Assembly (NCBI RefSeq): GCF_014805685.1
Contig: NC_060911.1
Span: forward strand, 5,432,212-5,496,211
From: Silurus meridionalis
Lineage: Eukaryota > Chordata > Actinopteri > Siluriformes > Siluridae
Direction of reading: 5' to 3'
Length of the DNA stretch: 64,000 bases
Shown here: positions 37,101-51,600 of the stretch, piece by piece
How the letters are laid out: each line of letters starts with the position of its first letter
How positions within the stretch are numbered: position 1 is the stretch's first letter
Program-made: the position numbers and the translations under genes
The notes under the pieces: model-generated
Told to the model about the DNA's origin: nothing
The model's input: the letters and a program-made list of their open reading frames with translations, nothing else
The model's database searches: none

Positions 37101-38106
37101 TGATGGAGGGAACAGGGCACAAGAAACAGGCAGACACTCTCTTAAGATTGCACTTTCCGAGAGGGGAAAGTTAAATGATTTGGCAAGGATGTCGCTACGT
37201 GTGAGACGTCCACTGAAAGAGTTGTCATTCACTTCCCTTGGCGTTAACTGAATGTGTCAATAAACCGTAAAGCCGATGTCTAAACAAACACGGCTCGGGC
37301 TGTTCATCTGAGCAGGACTTAGCATCGAGAAAGAGGCACATTAATTGGCCCCTACAATCGACTTTTCTTACCATCTAGCTGATGCTAAGTATGTATTATT
37401 ATTTTTTTTTTTACAATGGACAGACATTACAAATGCATAGGAAAATATTTTGACAAAAAAATGCTATTAGACACCTTATTTCAGGCAACTCCTATGGTGT
37501 CTACTATCTTTATTTCATTGTGTCTTTCATCGCTTTCTCACTTTGAATCCCAGGTATCCAGTGTATTTTGATTAGCTGGAAACTTCCCAAATGCCAAGGG
37601 TCTCAATTACGTAATCATTAAAGTAATTTTTTTGTTATTTATCATGCTTGAGTTATTTTACCTATCAGCTAGTGTATTTTCCTGTTTCTGAACATTCACT
37701 GCATTTTGATGCTCTGGGATCGAGCTGACAAACCCCAAGAGTTCCAAAGTGATGTGGATTTCTCTTCAAGCAACTCTGTCACATCGGAAATAAATTGACT
37801 GTATTCACACGCATCTTGGCGCATTGGTATTAATAAGCACTTGTGGCATCTGGAGGCCCTGGCTGCTTTAGTTTGTCTCCAAAGCCAAAATCAAGCAAAA
37901 CTTGTTGATGTTTTCATTTGTGCAATAGAACTTGTTGAAAGGTCTTTAGCTAAACAAATTGAATTAAGATTACCAAGGGACAGCAACAAGTAATGATCCC
38001 CTCACTTTTAAAGGAATAATACAAAATAAAACAGAAACATGAAGCTAAAGATGGGATTTATATCTTTGAAATCAACATCAAAAGTCTAATAAATTTTTTC
38101 AGACTG

Positions 38107-38200
<94 letters not shown>

Positions 38201-39563
38201 TGTAGATGATATATCAGAGAATATGGCCTGGAAATCTTCCCATTAGCCTGCTCTTGTTCTTCTGTCTCCCTCTCCTACTTACTCTCTTAGTGCCCCTTGC
38301 CACCTCTCTGCTGAGCAGAGTGAAAAGACTGCCCTTTTGCATAAGCAGTGTGCTTTCCCAGGGACTCATTGTTCTTGGTTGCTAGGCAACGGTGCAGCCC
38401 CGCTTACGTCGCCAAAGAGATGGGGGGGCCCTGGGTATTTGGTTTTGGGTCAGGCGTGATAAAGATGACACAATGGGTTGAGGCGTGTCCAGAACCTCCT
38501 TGCTCGTTTATGAGGCTATTTGGCGTCCACTCATCTCCTTGCAGGAAACCCGCAGCCATGCCTGGCAAAGGTCGGTCAATCTTGGCCGAGTCAGACCTCT
38601 GCAGGCGACACAGAAATATGTGACAGAGCCCTTTGGCTGGTAGAAAGCAGCTGTGGTGCCACCATCGGAGATGTCACAGAAAGCTCGCTCCAAATCTGAT
38701 TTGAGCCGGGCAGACTAGTCGCTGGAGGGTCAGTCAAATTCCGATTTGCAGTTTGAGAATGTGTTTCAAGAGTGTTTCAAGGACCATCGAGCACTCAGGG
38801 ACACAGAGTCCGCAAGTGAATACTGAAAAGAGATAAAAATGCTGAAAAGAGATGGCGATAGTAGAGTTTGGTGGAGTAAACCAAGCTTTTATTTAAGCTT
38901 ATGCTTTATTAAACTGCTTTTCCAGAATTCCTGTTCCCTTTCACTCTCTATATACTTCTCTCTCTCTTTCTCGCTCGCTCGCTCGCTCGATCTCACCAAT
39001 CATCAGTATTTTTGCATTGTAACAAATAAAGCTTGTCTGTTAATTATGCACTTAATAAAACAGGCCACAAAAAGTGAAAATCACAATTAATATTTGGAGT
39101 CTATAATTGCTTTTATTGTACAATAATTCATTGGCATTTTTTTAATAATTTTAATTTAAACAGGATTAAATCTAGGAACTATTTTGTTTTGCCAAAATGC
39201 AGTTCATAAGATCAGGCGTTCTCTAATAATAAAAAGAAAGTCTCATAACTTCCTCAATAGGACCTCATAAAAGTCTTACTTGTGTTTATTGAATCATGCA
39301 GCTGTAACACAGTGGATAAAAAAAAAAATAGATGAAGTCAGTCTCAAAATTGTTCTTAATTAAGATGTAATTATTCCCTAATTGTAGATGTTACGCTTTG
39401 CTTCTAGAGAGTTTGTGGTTGTGAATCAATAATCCTAATCTTTTTCATGATGTTCTTTCAAATAGATGTTTGCCTACAGGACACATTCTTGAATTGTGGC
39501 TCAAGCTCTGGTCGTTCAGATTTTCAAACTCTTTTTTATTTTATTTTTTTAAATCCATAATGA

Positions 39564-39621
<58 letters not shown>

Positions 39622-42600
39622 CATCAGATGTGTGAGTGATGAAATATGTGTCATCAGATGCCATTTAAATACCACATGCTGGACTGTCACTGCAAATGCT
39701 ATTCCTTTCCTGGAAAACCTGATCTTCTGATATGAATGTTAAAGTTTGGATACACTATTCATGGCGTTACTTAAACGTGAAGCAGTCTTTATAACAGTTC
39801 AAATGGTTTTGCACTGCAGATTGTTAGTGTGTATAAATATGTATACGCTATATGGACAATATTTATTGTGATACCTGACTTTTTTTCACATTAGAGGCAC
39901 ACAATTGTAAAGGATTGTCTTTGGATGTTGTACCATAAAATTTTCCCTCGACTTGAACCGGAAGACCTGAACCTGTTCCACCATGACAATGCTTCAGTGC
40001 ACAAAGCCAGCGGCATTAACATACGCTTTCCATGGTTGGAGTGTAAGATCTTGAGTGGTCTGCTATAGAGCGCTGACTTTAACCCTATTGAACACCTGTG
40101 GGATGAATTAGAACACTGACTGCACCCCAGACCTTCTCACCTTGTATCACTTCCACTTTGCTGTGTCTGAATGAGCACACATATCCATAGGCACACTCCA
40201 AAATCAAGTGGATCATCTTCCCAGAAGAGTGAAGGGAATAATTATAGCCTCAAAAATATATACTCCATATAAGTCCATTTGTAAGCTGCTTATCAACAGA
40301 CTGGAACTCCTGACCAGATATGTTCTTAAATCATCAGAAATCAAGATTATTTCAAAATCTACATATAGATTGCTTTACATTTCATGCTTTCATTCTGACT
40401 ATTTTCAATTGTAAGCATACTAATCAAACCGTGCATCAAATATCCAATATACATATATATAACTATATGCACCATTATATCTGTCCTCCTGTTATTTATT
40501 TATTTATTTTTTACTAACTGCACTTTATATAGCAAAGCACATCATCACTGCTGCAAAGATTATGCATTGGAATGTAGAGATAGGAATGAGGATTGCTGGG
40601 GCATAGCGAAATAAACTCTAGGTTGTTCCGTCTCTCAGAAGCTTATCTGCACAGAGAATTGGATGGCAGCTTCCGAAGCTTCTTTGTGCATAAATAAACG
40701 TCTTAAATCAGAGCAGGTCCCAGTAGGTTTGCATTGCGGTGTCGAGAGGGTTTTTTTCTTTTGAGGATCTGCACTTGTAGGTGTCTATGATTTTTTTTTT
40801 CATTGAGAGTTTCTTTGACTTTTTTCTTCTTGGGACCCAGACCCATGTGTGAGGATTCCCTTCCATGGCATGGCTCGTCTCAACAAGGATTTGCATACAT
40901 AAAAGAGTTTATCCCTTTGAGTCACAGTTGACATATTTACTTCATGAGTTAGCAAACGTATTATTAACAACCTCATGGAGTGTGTAACAATTGTGAATCA
41001 TCAGGATAAATCCCTGCTTTTTCCCCTCCCTTTCCTCTGCTCAAACATTTCATCTGGGAGTCAAAGAGAGGGCAAAGACTTAGAGAGAGAAAGCGATCGA
41101 AAGAGAGAGAACAAGTTCCGACGGCCCTTTGTTCCCATGATCCCGTTTCCCCCGTGCTGCTTTGAGGCTTCGGGCGCAGAAAAGCGAGACGACATGTCAC
41201 AGCATTTTTAATTACAGCCAGAGGAACAGTGTCCTTAAATATTTGGAGTCGGGATCTACCTTGTGTTTGGAGTAACTAGGCCAAGGAATTTTGGTCTAGC
41301 CGGAAAGTGAGAGAGAGAAAGACAGCAAAGAAAGGAAATCTACTGTATTGCATTACTCTTGGCAGGCGCTGGCACCTTGCTCTGAAGACAAGACACTTTG
41401 AGACACTGAGCCTGCTCCTTGCCCTTGTCCACGTTCCCTGAGCTGGCACAATATCGCAGGCCAGGAAAGAGCCGCTGAGATGTAGCGAAACAAAGACAAA
41501 GATGGTAGAGATCCCTGTTGTGTAATACACGGACAAGCCTTCGATCCCCACGTTCATCAGTGAGCCTCGGCCACCAATGACCCTGTCGCTGGTTCACCAC
41601 TGTTCCTCCCTTGGAGCACTTTCGATAGATGCTGACCACTGCAGACCAGTTCATCCCACAAGAGCTGCAGTTTTGGAGATGCTCTGACCTGGTCGTCACA
41701 ATTTGTCAAACTTGCTCAAATCCTTATGCTCGCCCATTTTTCCTGCTTCTAACACATCAACTTTGAGGACAAAATCAGGCATTCATATGTCATAATGTTA
41801 TGCCTGGTCAGTGTACGTACATATTTGCCTGTATCCATGCTGTGTGATGCTAGGGAGATTATTCAGCTATATATAAAATGCTTCATATTTTAAAAAGAAA
41901 ACATTTAGAGGTTTAAAAACAGAATAATTATATCATGCCACACATTTGGCTCATAAGTTTATTGGAATTATACGCACGAGTCGCATTTGGCTTTTAATGC
42001 ATGATGAAAGTGATTATAACTTGGCTAATTTATGGCAGCTGGAAGACAGCTGTATGGAGGTTGCTGCTGGTTTTCCTGATGCGAAAATGAAATGAAGCTT
42101 GAGCTGAGATTTAGATTACGCTTTGTCTACTGATTAGAATATAATTGAATAGTATTAAAATAGTCTATCATAAAAAAAATATAAAAAAAAAAAAGTTTCT
42201 GTATTTGCTTTAATGATTTGTCACATGAACGTCAAGACCGTATTGCCATTGACCGTGTTGTGGAAATAAGCATTGTGTTTATTGTTGTGTTGTAAGGAAC
42301 ATCAGCCACAACAGCCCTGTTTGCCTCATTAAAAGAAACATGACACTGTGGGGGAAATAAAAACCCTTTGTGGGTGATTTTAATGACTGGGACTGCAGTT
42401 CAGAGCCCAGGAATGGCTTTGGATGTTCAGGCAATTGGCTTTAAAATACAGGCTCGCTCTTGCTTTGTCTGTTAGCATGTTGGTGCCATGTGTCTGGATT
42501 TTAGCTGTTGGTGAGATGTTGTAATTGTTCCTCAGCACATTTAGCAGTGACAGATCTGGCAATGGACCCTAGAATTCTTTAAGCCCCCTTTACACTATAA

Positions 42601-45600
42601 AGGCAAGAGTTTCGACACACACACCAATATGTGGACTTTCACCATACTTGGCCACAAATGATTGTATAGGATATATTTGTATGTTGTAACATCACAGTTT
42701 TCCTTGACTGAAACTAAAAAGCCCCAAATTGCTCCATTAGATGGTATAAGCAAAGGCATGGTTTTCCCAAGCTGAAATAGAGGAACTCAAGTGACCTGTT
42801 TAGAGCCCTGCCCCCATCTCCACTGAACACCTTTGAATGAACTGGAACGCTGATTACATCTAGCATCAGTTCCTGACTTGAGAAAGGGGCTGAATGTGGA
42901 ACTTTTACCCACCAAAATCCAGTAGAAAGTCCACCAAGAAGAGTGGAGGTCATTCTAGCAGCCAAAAATTGGGTTAACTCAGAAGTAGAACATGTAAAAA
43001 ATGTGCATATAAGTGACATCCACATACTTTTGGTCATATAGTTTATCAAAGTCTTAGAGGAAAACTTATTGTATGACTCTCACTTTCTCTCGCTTTCTCT
43101 CGGGCGACTTTAGTGAGCCTTGAACCCCCCCTTGAACGCCCTCCACCCTTTATGAATGATAGGGTCTCATATTTAACATAATATGCATATTACTCTAAAT
43201 AATACATATTTGTCTATGAGAACTTCTACTCTTTCTCTCCCTCATCCTCTTATCCCAATGGCCCCATGCTGCTAGGTAACTCAGCAATGTGTCTTTTCAT
43301 TCCTTTTTTTTACAAAAAGCAAGTGCAGAAAGGAAAGAAAAAAAGCTAAATCCATGCACAAATATTAGCACAGAGTAACAAAGGCATTCCTGAATTGTCG
43401 TTCCCTGACTCGCTCCTGCATACTACCCACCCCCCCGTCCCATACACAAGACTCCAACTCGACAGAGAGACCAATTTTGAGACCTATTTTCTTTTTAATG
43501 TTTTTTTCTTCCTTTGACAGAATGGCCCATTTTCTTAGTGCTCTTTTTTCAACATGTCATGCTGGGGCTTGCAAGCTACCATGTTACCATTTTTGGATTA
43601 TGAAATAAGACCAGGTAATTCTTCATGCACAGAATTCAGTGGAGGTTTCTATTGTGTCACAGAGTACGCAGGCAGGATTCCCACTAAGGAATGGGGGCGG
43701 AACCATACAAACAGCCGAAGCGAAAGGAAAGCGGTAATCTCCATTCTGATCTGTCACCTTTTGGCCCCTGGTTGAAATGTCATTCTCATTCGTGTCAGTG
43801 GCCTCTAGATGAAATGGCCAACCTTGTGTCTGCCTGGAGCTCTGTTTGCATGGAGATGCTTAGAGGTGGAGTGGTTAATGTGTGTTTGAAGCCCAAACAA
43901 GACGTCCACCAGGAAGCCTTAATGGAAGTCTTGCCAACTCCTAGGCATTGCTATTTTCTCAGTAAACACCTATGTCTACACAGCAATGTCAACTGTCCTG
44001 AAGGGTAAAATTGCCTTTCTCACTGAGCCATGGTGATGGGGCTAGAAAAAGATGTCCTCAAGGCCAGAGAACTTTTTAGTGTGTCTAGTAGTTTTCTATC
44101 CTTTTTATTAATTTTGTTTGTTTGTTTGTTTGTGTAAATTTCTAATTTTTGGTTGACCTGCTTTATACAAACCTCCTTCAAACCTCAAGTTAAGTGATGC
44201 TTCCTCTGCATCTCAAATATATATATCAATGGGTTTTCAATGAAGTTCAAGTAATCCCTGCAATGACCATACAGTTTGACCTCTTTCTAACCTGTAGGGT
44301 TTAATAAATAAAAAAAGCAGTTAGCACACAATTTAGAAACCGAAAAGGGGTCACATGGACATGATGAACAGAAGTCCTAAAGAAATCAACCGGATGTTGG
44401 CATGCAATAAAACAGCCCAGACACTAGAGACAAAACAGATGCTGGACATCCATAGATTCAAAGTCCAAGACCCTCTCAAATAGAATCCAGTTCAATGTTC
44501 TTTTGACTTGATCATTTGTAGGAAAAGCCTTGTACATTACACTCATTTCTCTGTTAAAACCTATATTTTGCTTATTATCCCAAACTTTCTCGAAAAACAA
44601 TATCTACGTTAACGTGTAGTCAATAAGAAGTGATGTTCCGGGCATGGTGTATTTCATGTATCTCATTTTACAGCCCTATGCCTCTATGATGTCCTATAGT
44701 CTCTAACTTTATTAGTCTTTGTCCCAACACCACCACTTACCCCCCACCCACAATTTAGTGGTTGTGGGCTTTAATTTCATGCACCCTTGCTCTGGCAGTT
44801 ACTTCCTCTTGGAAAGCCTTCTGAGATGACACACAACCCGAGAGGGTCCCTGTGCCGCCCAGGCCGCACGGTGTTGGCATCCAGTTAAGCTGTCAGGCCA
44901 TAAAATGAGCTGTTTTACCTTTGCTCAGCCCACACACACACACTTATACACATAAATATGTGCCTTCACCCACACACACAGAAATGGACAGAATCTTCAC
45001 ACAGGGCTTTTACTGTAAAATCAAACACTAGGGTTTATGAGGTTTGCCATTTTAAACTCATTGGATGGCCACTTGCAAATAAGGTACACTGGCATTAGAA
45101 AGGACTTCAAGAAGTCAGTTGTGGTAAAACTCTCGAATTGAAACTTGTTGATTGATTCACTTATATCTTGCTTTATTAATGAATAAAGTAATATATTTTA
45201 AAAATCACTGTGGTATAAAGGGAATATTATATTAAATATTTAAATGGTAAACCTTCTGAAAATCATTTGGATCAGTTGCTGCAGCAGTTAAAGGAACCCT
45301 GAAAGTCTGGGGTGCTGTAGTACATCAGCACTTCTACTTTGTGTATCCTTGGTTACAAATGAACCCTTAAGGAAACCATGACGTTGTATACATTAGCCAA
45401 GGTCGTTTTGCCTGAAGCTTCAGATATGTAATTGTGCCTGCAAATACAAACAAAAAGGCATAAAGTATTGGAGCAGTTATCAGTCAGTTGTTTTTTAACA
45501 CAGTCCTTATATGAGCAGACTGCCATTTATTATTTATTGCAATTCAAATATATTAGAACCAATATAGATATTTTTTGTTCTTTAAGCAATCTGTGATAAA

Positions 45601-48600
45601 TATAAAAAAATTGGCCTCTTTAGATAATAGCCTGGGTTTGTTTTAGCATGGGATTTGGGATTTTTATGGAATAAGCAAAACAAATGTTTTTAAAGCCATA
45701 AATAAAAAAAATAATAATAAAAAATGAAAAAAACATAGACTTCCATCCCCATGCCTGGATAGAGCACTGCAAATAAGTGCATTTCTGACACCAAGCTTCA
45801 TTACCTCTTTTTTGAGCTAAATGTTGCTAGAGTTCAGGAACTGCTTTTCGGCCTTAGGGCTTGAAATTACCCTCCCAATCGTTGCTGCTCCAGGAGTTCA
45901 TTAACCGTGACAACCCTTATTCCCATTCAACTGTCATTTCCAACCCCCTGCCAAAAATAAGAAACCTGCCTAATGGTCTTCAAAATGAGAAAAAGGGGGT
46001 CTGCGATCAGAAAGGAAGTCAGTTATGAAAAGAGGGCACGTCTGTCTTCATTTCTGCAGCACCACTAAGGGATGCCCGGCTTCTTGTACTTAAAATAATG
46101 GTGGGCAAAAAAATCTTAGTTAAGACCATGTAAAAACCTAGTAAACATAATGAGCCTTGTACGCAATCCAACACTGCCCTTGAAAGTGGTTTCCCCACCG
46201 CAACTTTTCATCCCTCGCTTTTTTTTTTTTATAGAGTGCTTGATTGTGAAATTCCTAGCCAGAAGGAGAGGAGGAGAATGTGTAATTATTATATTGATGT
46301 ACCTAGATGTACCTGTGTGTGTATAAGACAAGATTCACATAGCGGTTAGGCTTTATTACTGCAAAGACATCTATAGCTTGCATATACCACAAGTTTGACC
46401 TGTTTTTATTGTGCTAATATACTCACAGCATTACTGCTAATCTGTTCTACAGTGGGAACAGAGCTTTTAGATGGAAAATAAAGCTTTTTATAGGTTTGCT
46501 TTTACTAATGATTCCTTTGAACTGGCAAGAAATGACATGATACTTGTGTAAACAGAAGCAGGTGATATTTTTTGTTCAATTTACATTCTCTGTTGCCTAA
46601 GTTTACAATACTATAGTGATTTGACAACCGAGTGGTCTGCTTAGTCTAATGAAAAATTCCTCTTCACTTTTTGCTGCCCTCCTGAAGTTCTTTTTAAACA
46701 CGGCATTGCACAAATGCAAACACGCCATATATGTGGGAGAGTGGCTGGGTTTGACCTTCTTGCTTTCTCTTTTCGCTGAAAGAGACAGAGGTTTTGTTTG
46801 TCTGGAGGGGAAGTTTGCCTTTCTCGCCCTTACCCGTCTTTTCGAGATGGTGATGATGGAGAGCGCTGGAGCAAAGCGAGTGAGAGAGGGATTTATGACC
46901 TCTGGAGAACAAAGTAAATATGAGAGACCAGCTATTGTTGCCCCGCGCCCCCCGTTGTTGCCCTGCAGCTCTCTTCCCACTGCTGCACAGCTGGGACCGA
47001 ATCCTATTGTTCCTACACCCCCAATATACACACAGACACACATACACACTCCCCCAATGGCTTAGTCACAGCTCCAGCTGGGTACCTTTGGTCTCCTAGC
47101 AACCTCCACCTCAGCAATTTGACTTGAGGCACCTCTGGCTAGGAATCTTTATTGATTCAGAGAGCCTCCAGACATTGTGTATTATAGCACTCTGTGATGG
47201 GGCCTGTCTGTATTGCTAGGAAGCGCCTTTAAGACCTTTTCTGTTTCCCTGACACAGACTCGAATATGTCACTTTTATATTTCGCCCTTGTTGGTTTAAC
47301 GTGAGTGAGCCGGGCTGCAGTGTACTTTGTTGAGACGATTCCCAGGATCCACTGCACCCAGGGCTAAAGCTGCTTAAATCTAAGAAAGAAAGTTTACAAC
47401 ATCCTATAACTATATCAAGTCAAGTCCTGCGAGCCAAGAACAAGAATCTGAGGCTTGACCAACCTGGACCAGCTGAAGCTTGGAAAAATGTCACCTGGTT
47501 TGAATCTTGATGTTTGCTGGTAAGGTCAGAATTTGCAATCCAAAGCATGAATTGATGGACACAACCTGTCTTTATGAGTGAGGCTATTGGTGGTGGTGGT
47601 TCACACCCAATACCAATTAAACACTGTCTAAAAGCCTTAGAATTTTAATGACTATTGCTGCTGAGCATCTCATTGTGGCTTCGATTTACCCTTTAAATAG
47701 CTATTTACAACATGATAATGCTACATTTCACAAAGCAAAGGTCATCAAAAACTGGGTCCGTGAACATGACAGTGGGTTCAGTGTACTGCAGTCTTCTTTG
47801 TTGTATTATACTTCATTTTTTGTTTTACCTTCCGCTTTCTTTTTCCTCTTCACCCCAGTTCACCCCACTTCTTAATACACAGAATATACTATACCACTAT
47901 GTAAAATCATAATCCTCGATTTGCACCTGCAGGGACTGACACAGCACAGACATCTAGCAGACACCTTAAGCATCAAAGGCTTGGTGTCGAAAGCTGACAA
48001 CAGGCCAGTACAATGACAATCAAGTCTTACAAAATGAGCTGAGCAGATTGTTTAATTATAAGCAGACCACCCTGCAAAATATAACAGTTTGAATATTAAA
48101 AAAACATCTAGGTTTTAGAGAAGAAGAAAAATGTCTTAAATAAGCATTATTTAAGGAATAAACACATTCATATTATTCCCATTATTCATAATCCTACTAT
48201 TAAAATCGCAATCATGCATACATGCTCAATGCCAATGATTATTTATGCAAATGAAGACTGTCTTGTAACATAAAGTAGTTACAAGACAAGCAAAGTCATT
48301 ACTTTAAAAAAATACTTAAACTTATTGCAACATAAAACATTATTAACACTGAAAAATATTCAACATGATGAACAGAAATCAAACTACAGAATATCTAAGT
48401 AAAAAGCTATAAGTACTTTGTATATAGAACAAAGTTCCAATGTTTGGAAAGAGTTTGGTGACTTAATACTGCAAGATCTTATAATATGTTAATTGTTATT
48501 CAATTATTATTATTATTATTAAATGGGTTGGTGTTGACATAAAACAAACATTGGGAATAAATATTACTAATGAACTAGTGTGATTATTGAGCTTTTTTCT

Positions 48601-51600
48601 ATCTTTTTTTTAACTTGGCAACATTAAAATTATTATTACAGTCTTTAAAGATACAAGGCTAAATGATGTCGCTGATGGTATATAAGCTAAAAAATACAAG
48701 TAAAACAACCTACTTTTGGCCTTACTAACTATGTAAGGGAAAAAAAGATCATAAGAATTTTACACAATCTGCTCTTGCATAGTATTTTATCCCCAAAATA
48801 ACATGAATAAGATTTTTATGGCTAGAAATAAGATTGTAAGTCACTAAAATTTACTGGAAAGTAAAAAATTATACATTGTCTACATCTCAATAATTTTTCC
48901 TCACTTAATTCATTCCACCATGACGTTTTTTTTTTAATCGATATTCTAATCTATTTGACTGCAGGTTTTTTTTATTGTAATCTATTTCAAATAGGTTGGT
49001 TCTTCAGCAAGCTTTGTATATCCTGGCACTGAAACGTAAGAATACAGGAAACTGTGCCAGCAGTCGCATTAGCTGTCAAAGAACAGTGAGTGAGTGATGA
49101 GTCAGTGCATAAAAGGCCTACACTCGGCTCTAAAGAGCTACCAGGCAGATATTCCTGACCCTGATATGCTTGGTGAATAAATAGAGATTGATCATTCTAA
49201 CTGAGCCCAACACAGATAGTGTTATGTGTAGGTTTGGGTAGTGTGTGCAGTCCAGAGATAAGGAGGCTATGGTTTATTGAAGCTGGCTGTACATGTGACT
49301 GTGTGATTTACAGCTACTGCAGTATACCTCAATCTGCATATACCTTGAAGTTGGTAAGTAAAGAAAAAGTGAAAAATTTGGATTTAGGCTACATTTTGAA
49401 TCGATAATGAAAAACAAGGAGAATTTCTGGGGTTAATATGACTATTGTCTTTTAAACTGCAGAGATATATATAGTTGAATTTCAATAAAACATTGTCATT
49501 CCCCACACCAGTGACAGCAAGAATGTGTACTTCAGCAGGAAACTCCATTAAAGTGAAGATGTGAAGATCTGACCAGAAGAAAGAATACACAAGCCAGGTA
49601 TTGAAAGAAAGTGTTCAGAACTAAGAGAGAAAGAGTTACAAAGAGATGAGTGAGTCCTATGATTGCTTTCCAGCTCCTTTTGTTTAGTCAAAGCCTATTC
49701 TTAACGCAGCCATTGATCAGAAGTGAGCACAAAAGCCGAACATTGGTTCACCTAGAAGAATGAGAATCACCAGAGCACTCGGACTGTTGACTTTGCTGTT
49801 ATTGTTCTGTCCAGAGCTGCAAAATTGATTGTAAGTTGCAACCTGGATCTTAATTATACCAAAATCAATGGGGATTTAGGGGTTTGTCTGTTTCAGTGAC
49901 ACACGCTATTGGTATTAGCAAAGTAGGGTGTGTTGAAGGTGATTTAGAGGAAAGAGTATAAGATGGTTTTGTGGATATTCAATGTATGGTTGCTTTAACA
50001 TGTTTAGTTTTGTATTCTCCCATTCATCATCCAAAATAGGCTGGATATAACAGAATATATTACATTTGTAATATGATTTTAACTTCATATTAATTGTGCT
50101 TTATGTTTCTATTTATTTTATATTTACAGTGCAAATATAATGATCTTTTGTTCAGTGTAATTTATATAATTTTACTAAATAACTACCCGCATTGCACTTA
50201 TGTACTTAACTTTTGTACCGACCTTCATGTAGTATGAAATAAGCTGATTATTATAAATAGATTTATGGAAATTCTGCTTGTTTTGCAATTAAAAGGTGCG
50301 GCATAGTTTTCATTGGTGTGGCACATATTAGGAGTTTGTGTTTGTGTGTTTGTGTGTGTGTTGACATGGATGGACTGAAACTATTTATTTCCTGGATAGT
50401 GTTGAGTACTTCTTCCAATCTCTTAGCATCTCGTTCTAATGGAATTAGCCTTTGCAAATTATGTAAAGTATGTCTTTTTTATAGCTGGCTATTCTTAGAG
50501 TTTAACAAGTTATTGTAGAAATTATATCTTTCTCTAGTGGTTCTGTAATGGACGTACTGATGCCATTTAGTTTCAGACAAACTGATGGAAATGTTTCTCA
50601 GCTGCACTATGTGGCCACAAATAGGAGCTAAACCTGGCCAAGCACTAAAGTGCTCTAATGGGGTAATGGGCTATTAGTCTGCACTACAGTTACACCTCTC
50701 CGTTTGGCCATTTTACTTTCTCGCTCTACTTGTTTCTCTTTCTTTTTTTTTGCGTTTGCTCTCGCTTGGTTTCTGGCAGGTATCCATTGCATCTCGTCTG
50801 CATAATCACACAACCACACACATTTGCATCCTGAGACATATCAATCAAGCAAATCGAGCTTAGTCAATTCTATTTGTCAACTTTTGCCTCCTGTCTGCCA
50901 ATCTCAGTTTTTCTGCTAGAAGTCCATAGGGTGTATTTAAAGACTTTTGCACCACCGAGATTTGCTAATTAAGCCAACACCTCCAGTCAAGTGGGATATT
51001 TTTGGCAGTGTAACAGTAATTAAGGTAGTAGCGATGACATGAGAGAACAATGGTAGACTTGGAATATGTCATATTGCACAGATGTTATAGCATGAACCTC
51101 TCTCCAGTTTCTTTTAGATGGCAGAGGTAAATGGTGCATACTGAAGTGCTTCCAGACATCTTCCTTTGTATTCATGTGACAAGCAAAATCATACAAAATA
51201 TCATGTATCATGTTGAACATCAGCACCAAAACATTGGCTAAAAGTGAATCTGAGGGACACGCTAGCTCAATGCTCCTTCTCTCCAGACTCTGGCCCTAAA
51301 CAAGATAATTCAGTTTAATGGGTCCTTTCCTGCAGCCTGCTCACAAACTCAAATAAATAAAAAACTATGATGGCTTGGAAGACGACGGAATCCAAATGCT
51401 TTACTGTAACCGAATGCCCCAACCTTGAGTTAGTTTTAAAATATGTTATGTACATTGACATAACACATTCTTCTGAGCTATAGAGTTTTTTCTTGCTTTT
51501 TTATGGCCTCCTGAAAGATACATAAAAAAAAGAACAAAAAAAACTACTGTTTAGACTGAGGAAACAATCTCACTCAACCTCACAGTGATTTTTTGTTTTT

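Noticed and set aside
41340..41699. 119-codon reverse open frame as a gene
   Set aside because: Its N-terminal half matches the DNA-binding region of Tc1-like transposase and the rest has no match; it is a decayed element.
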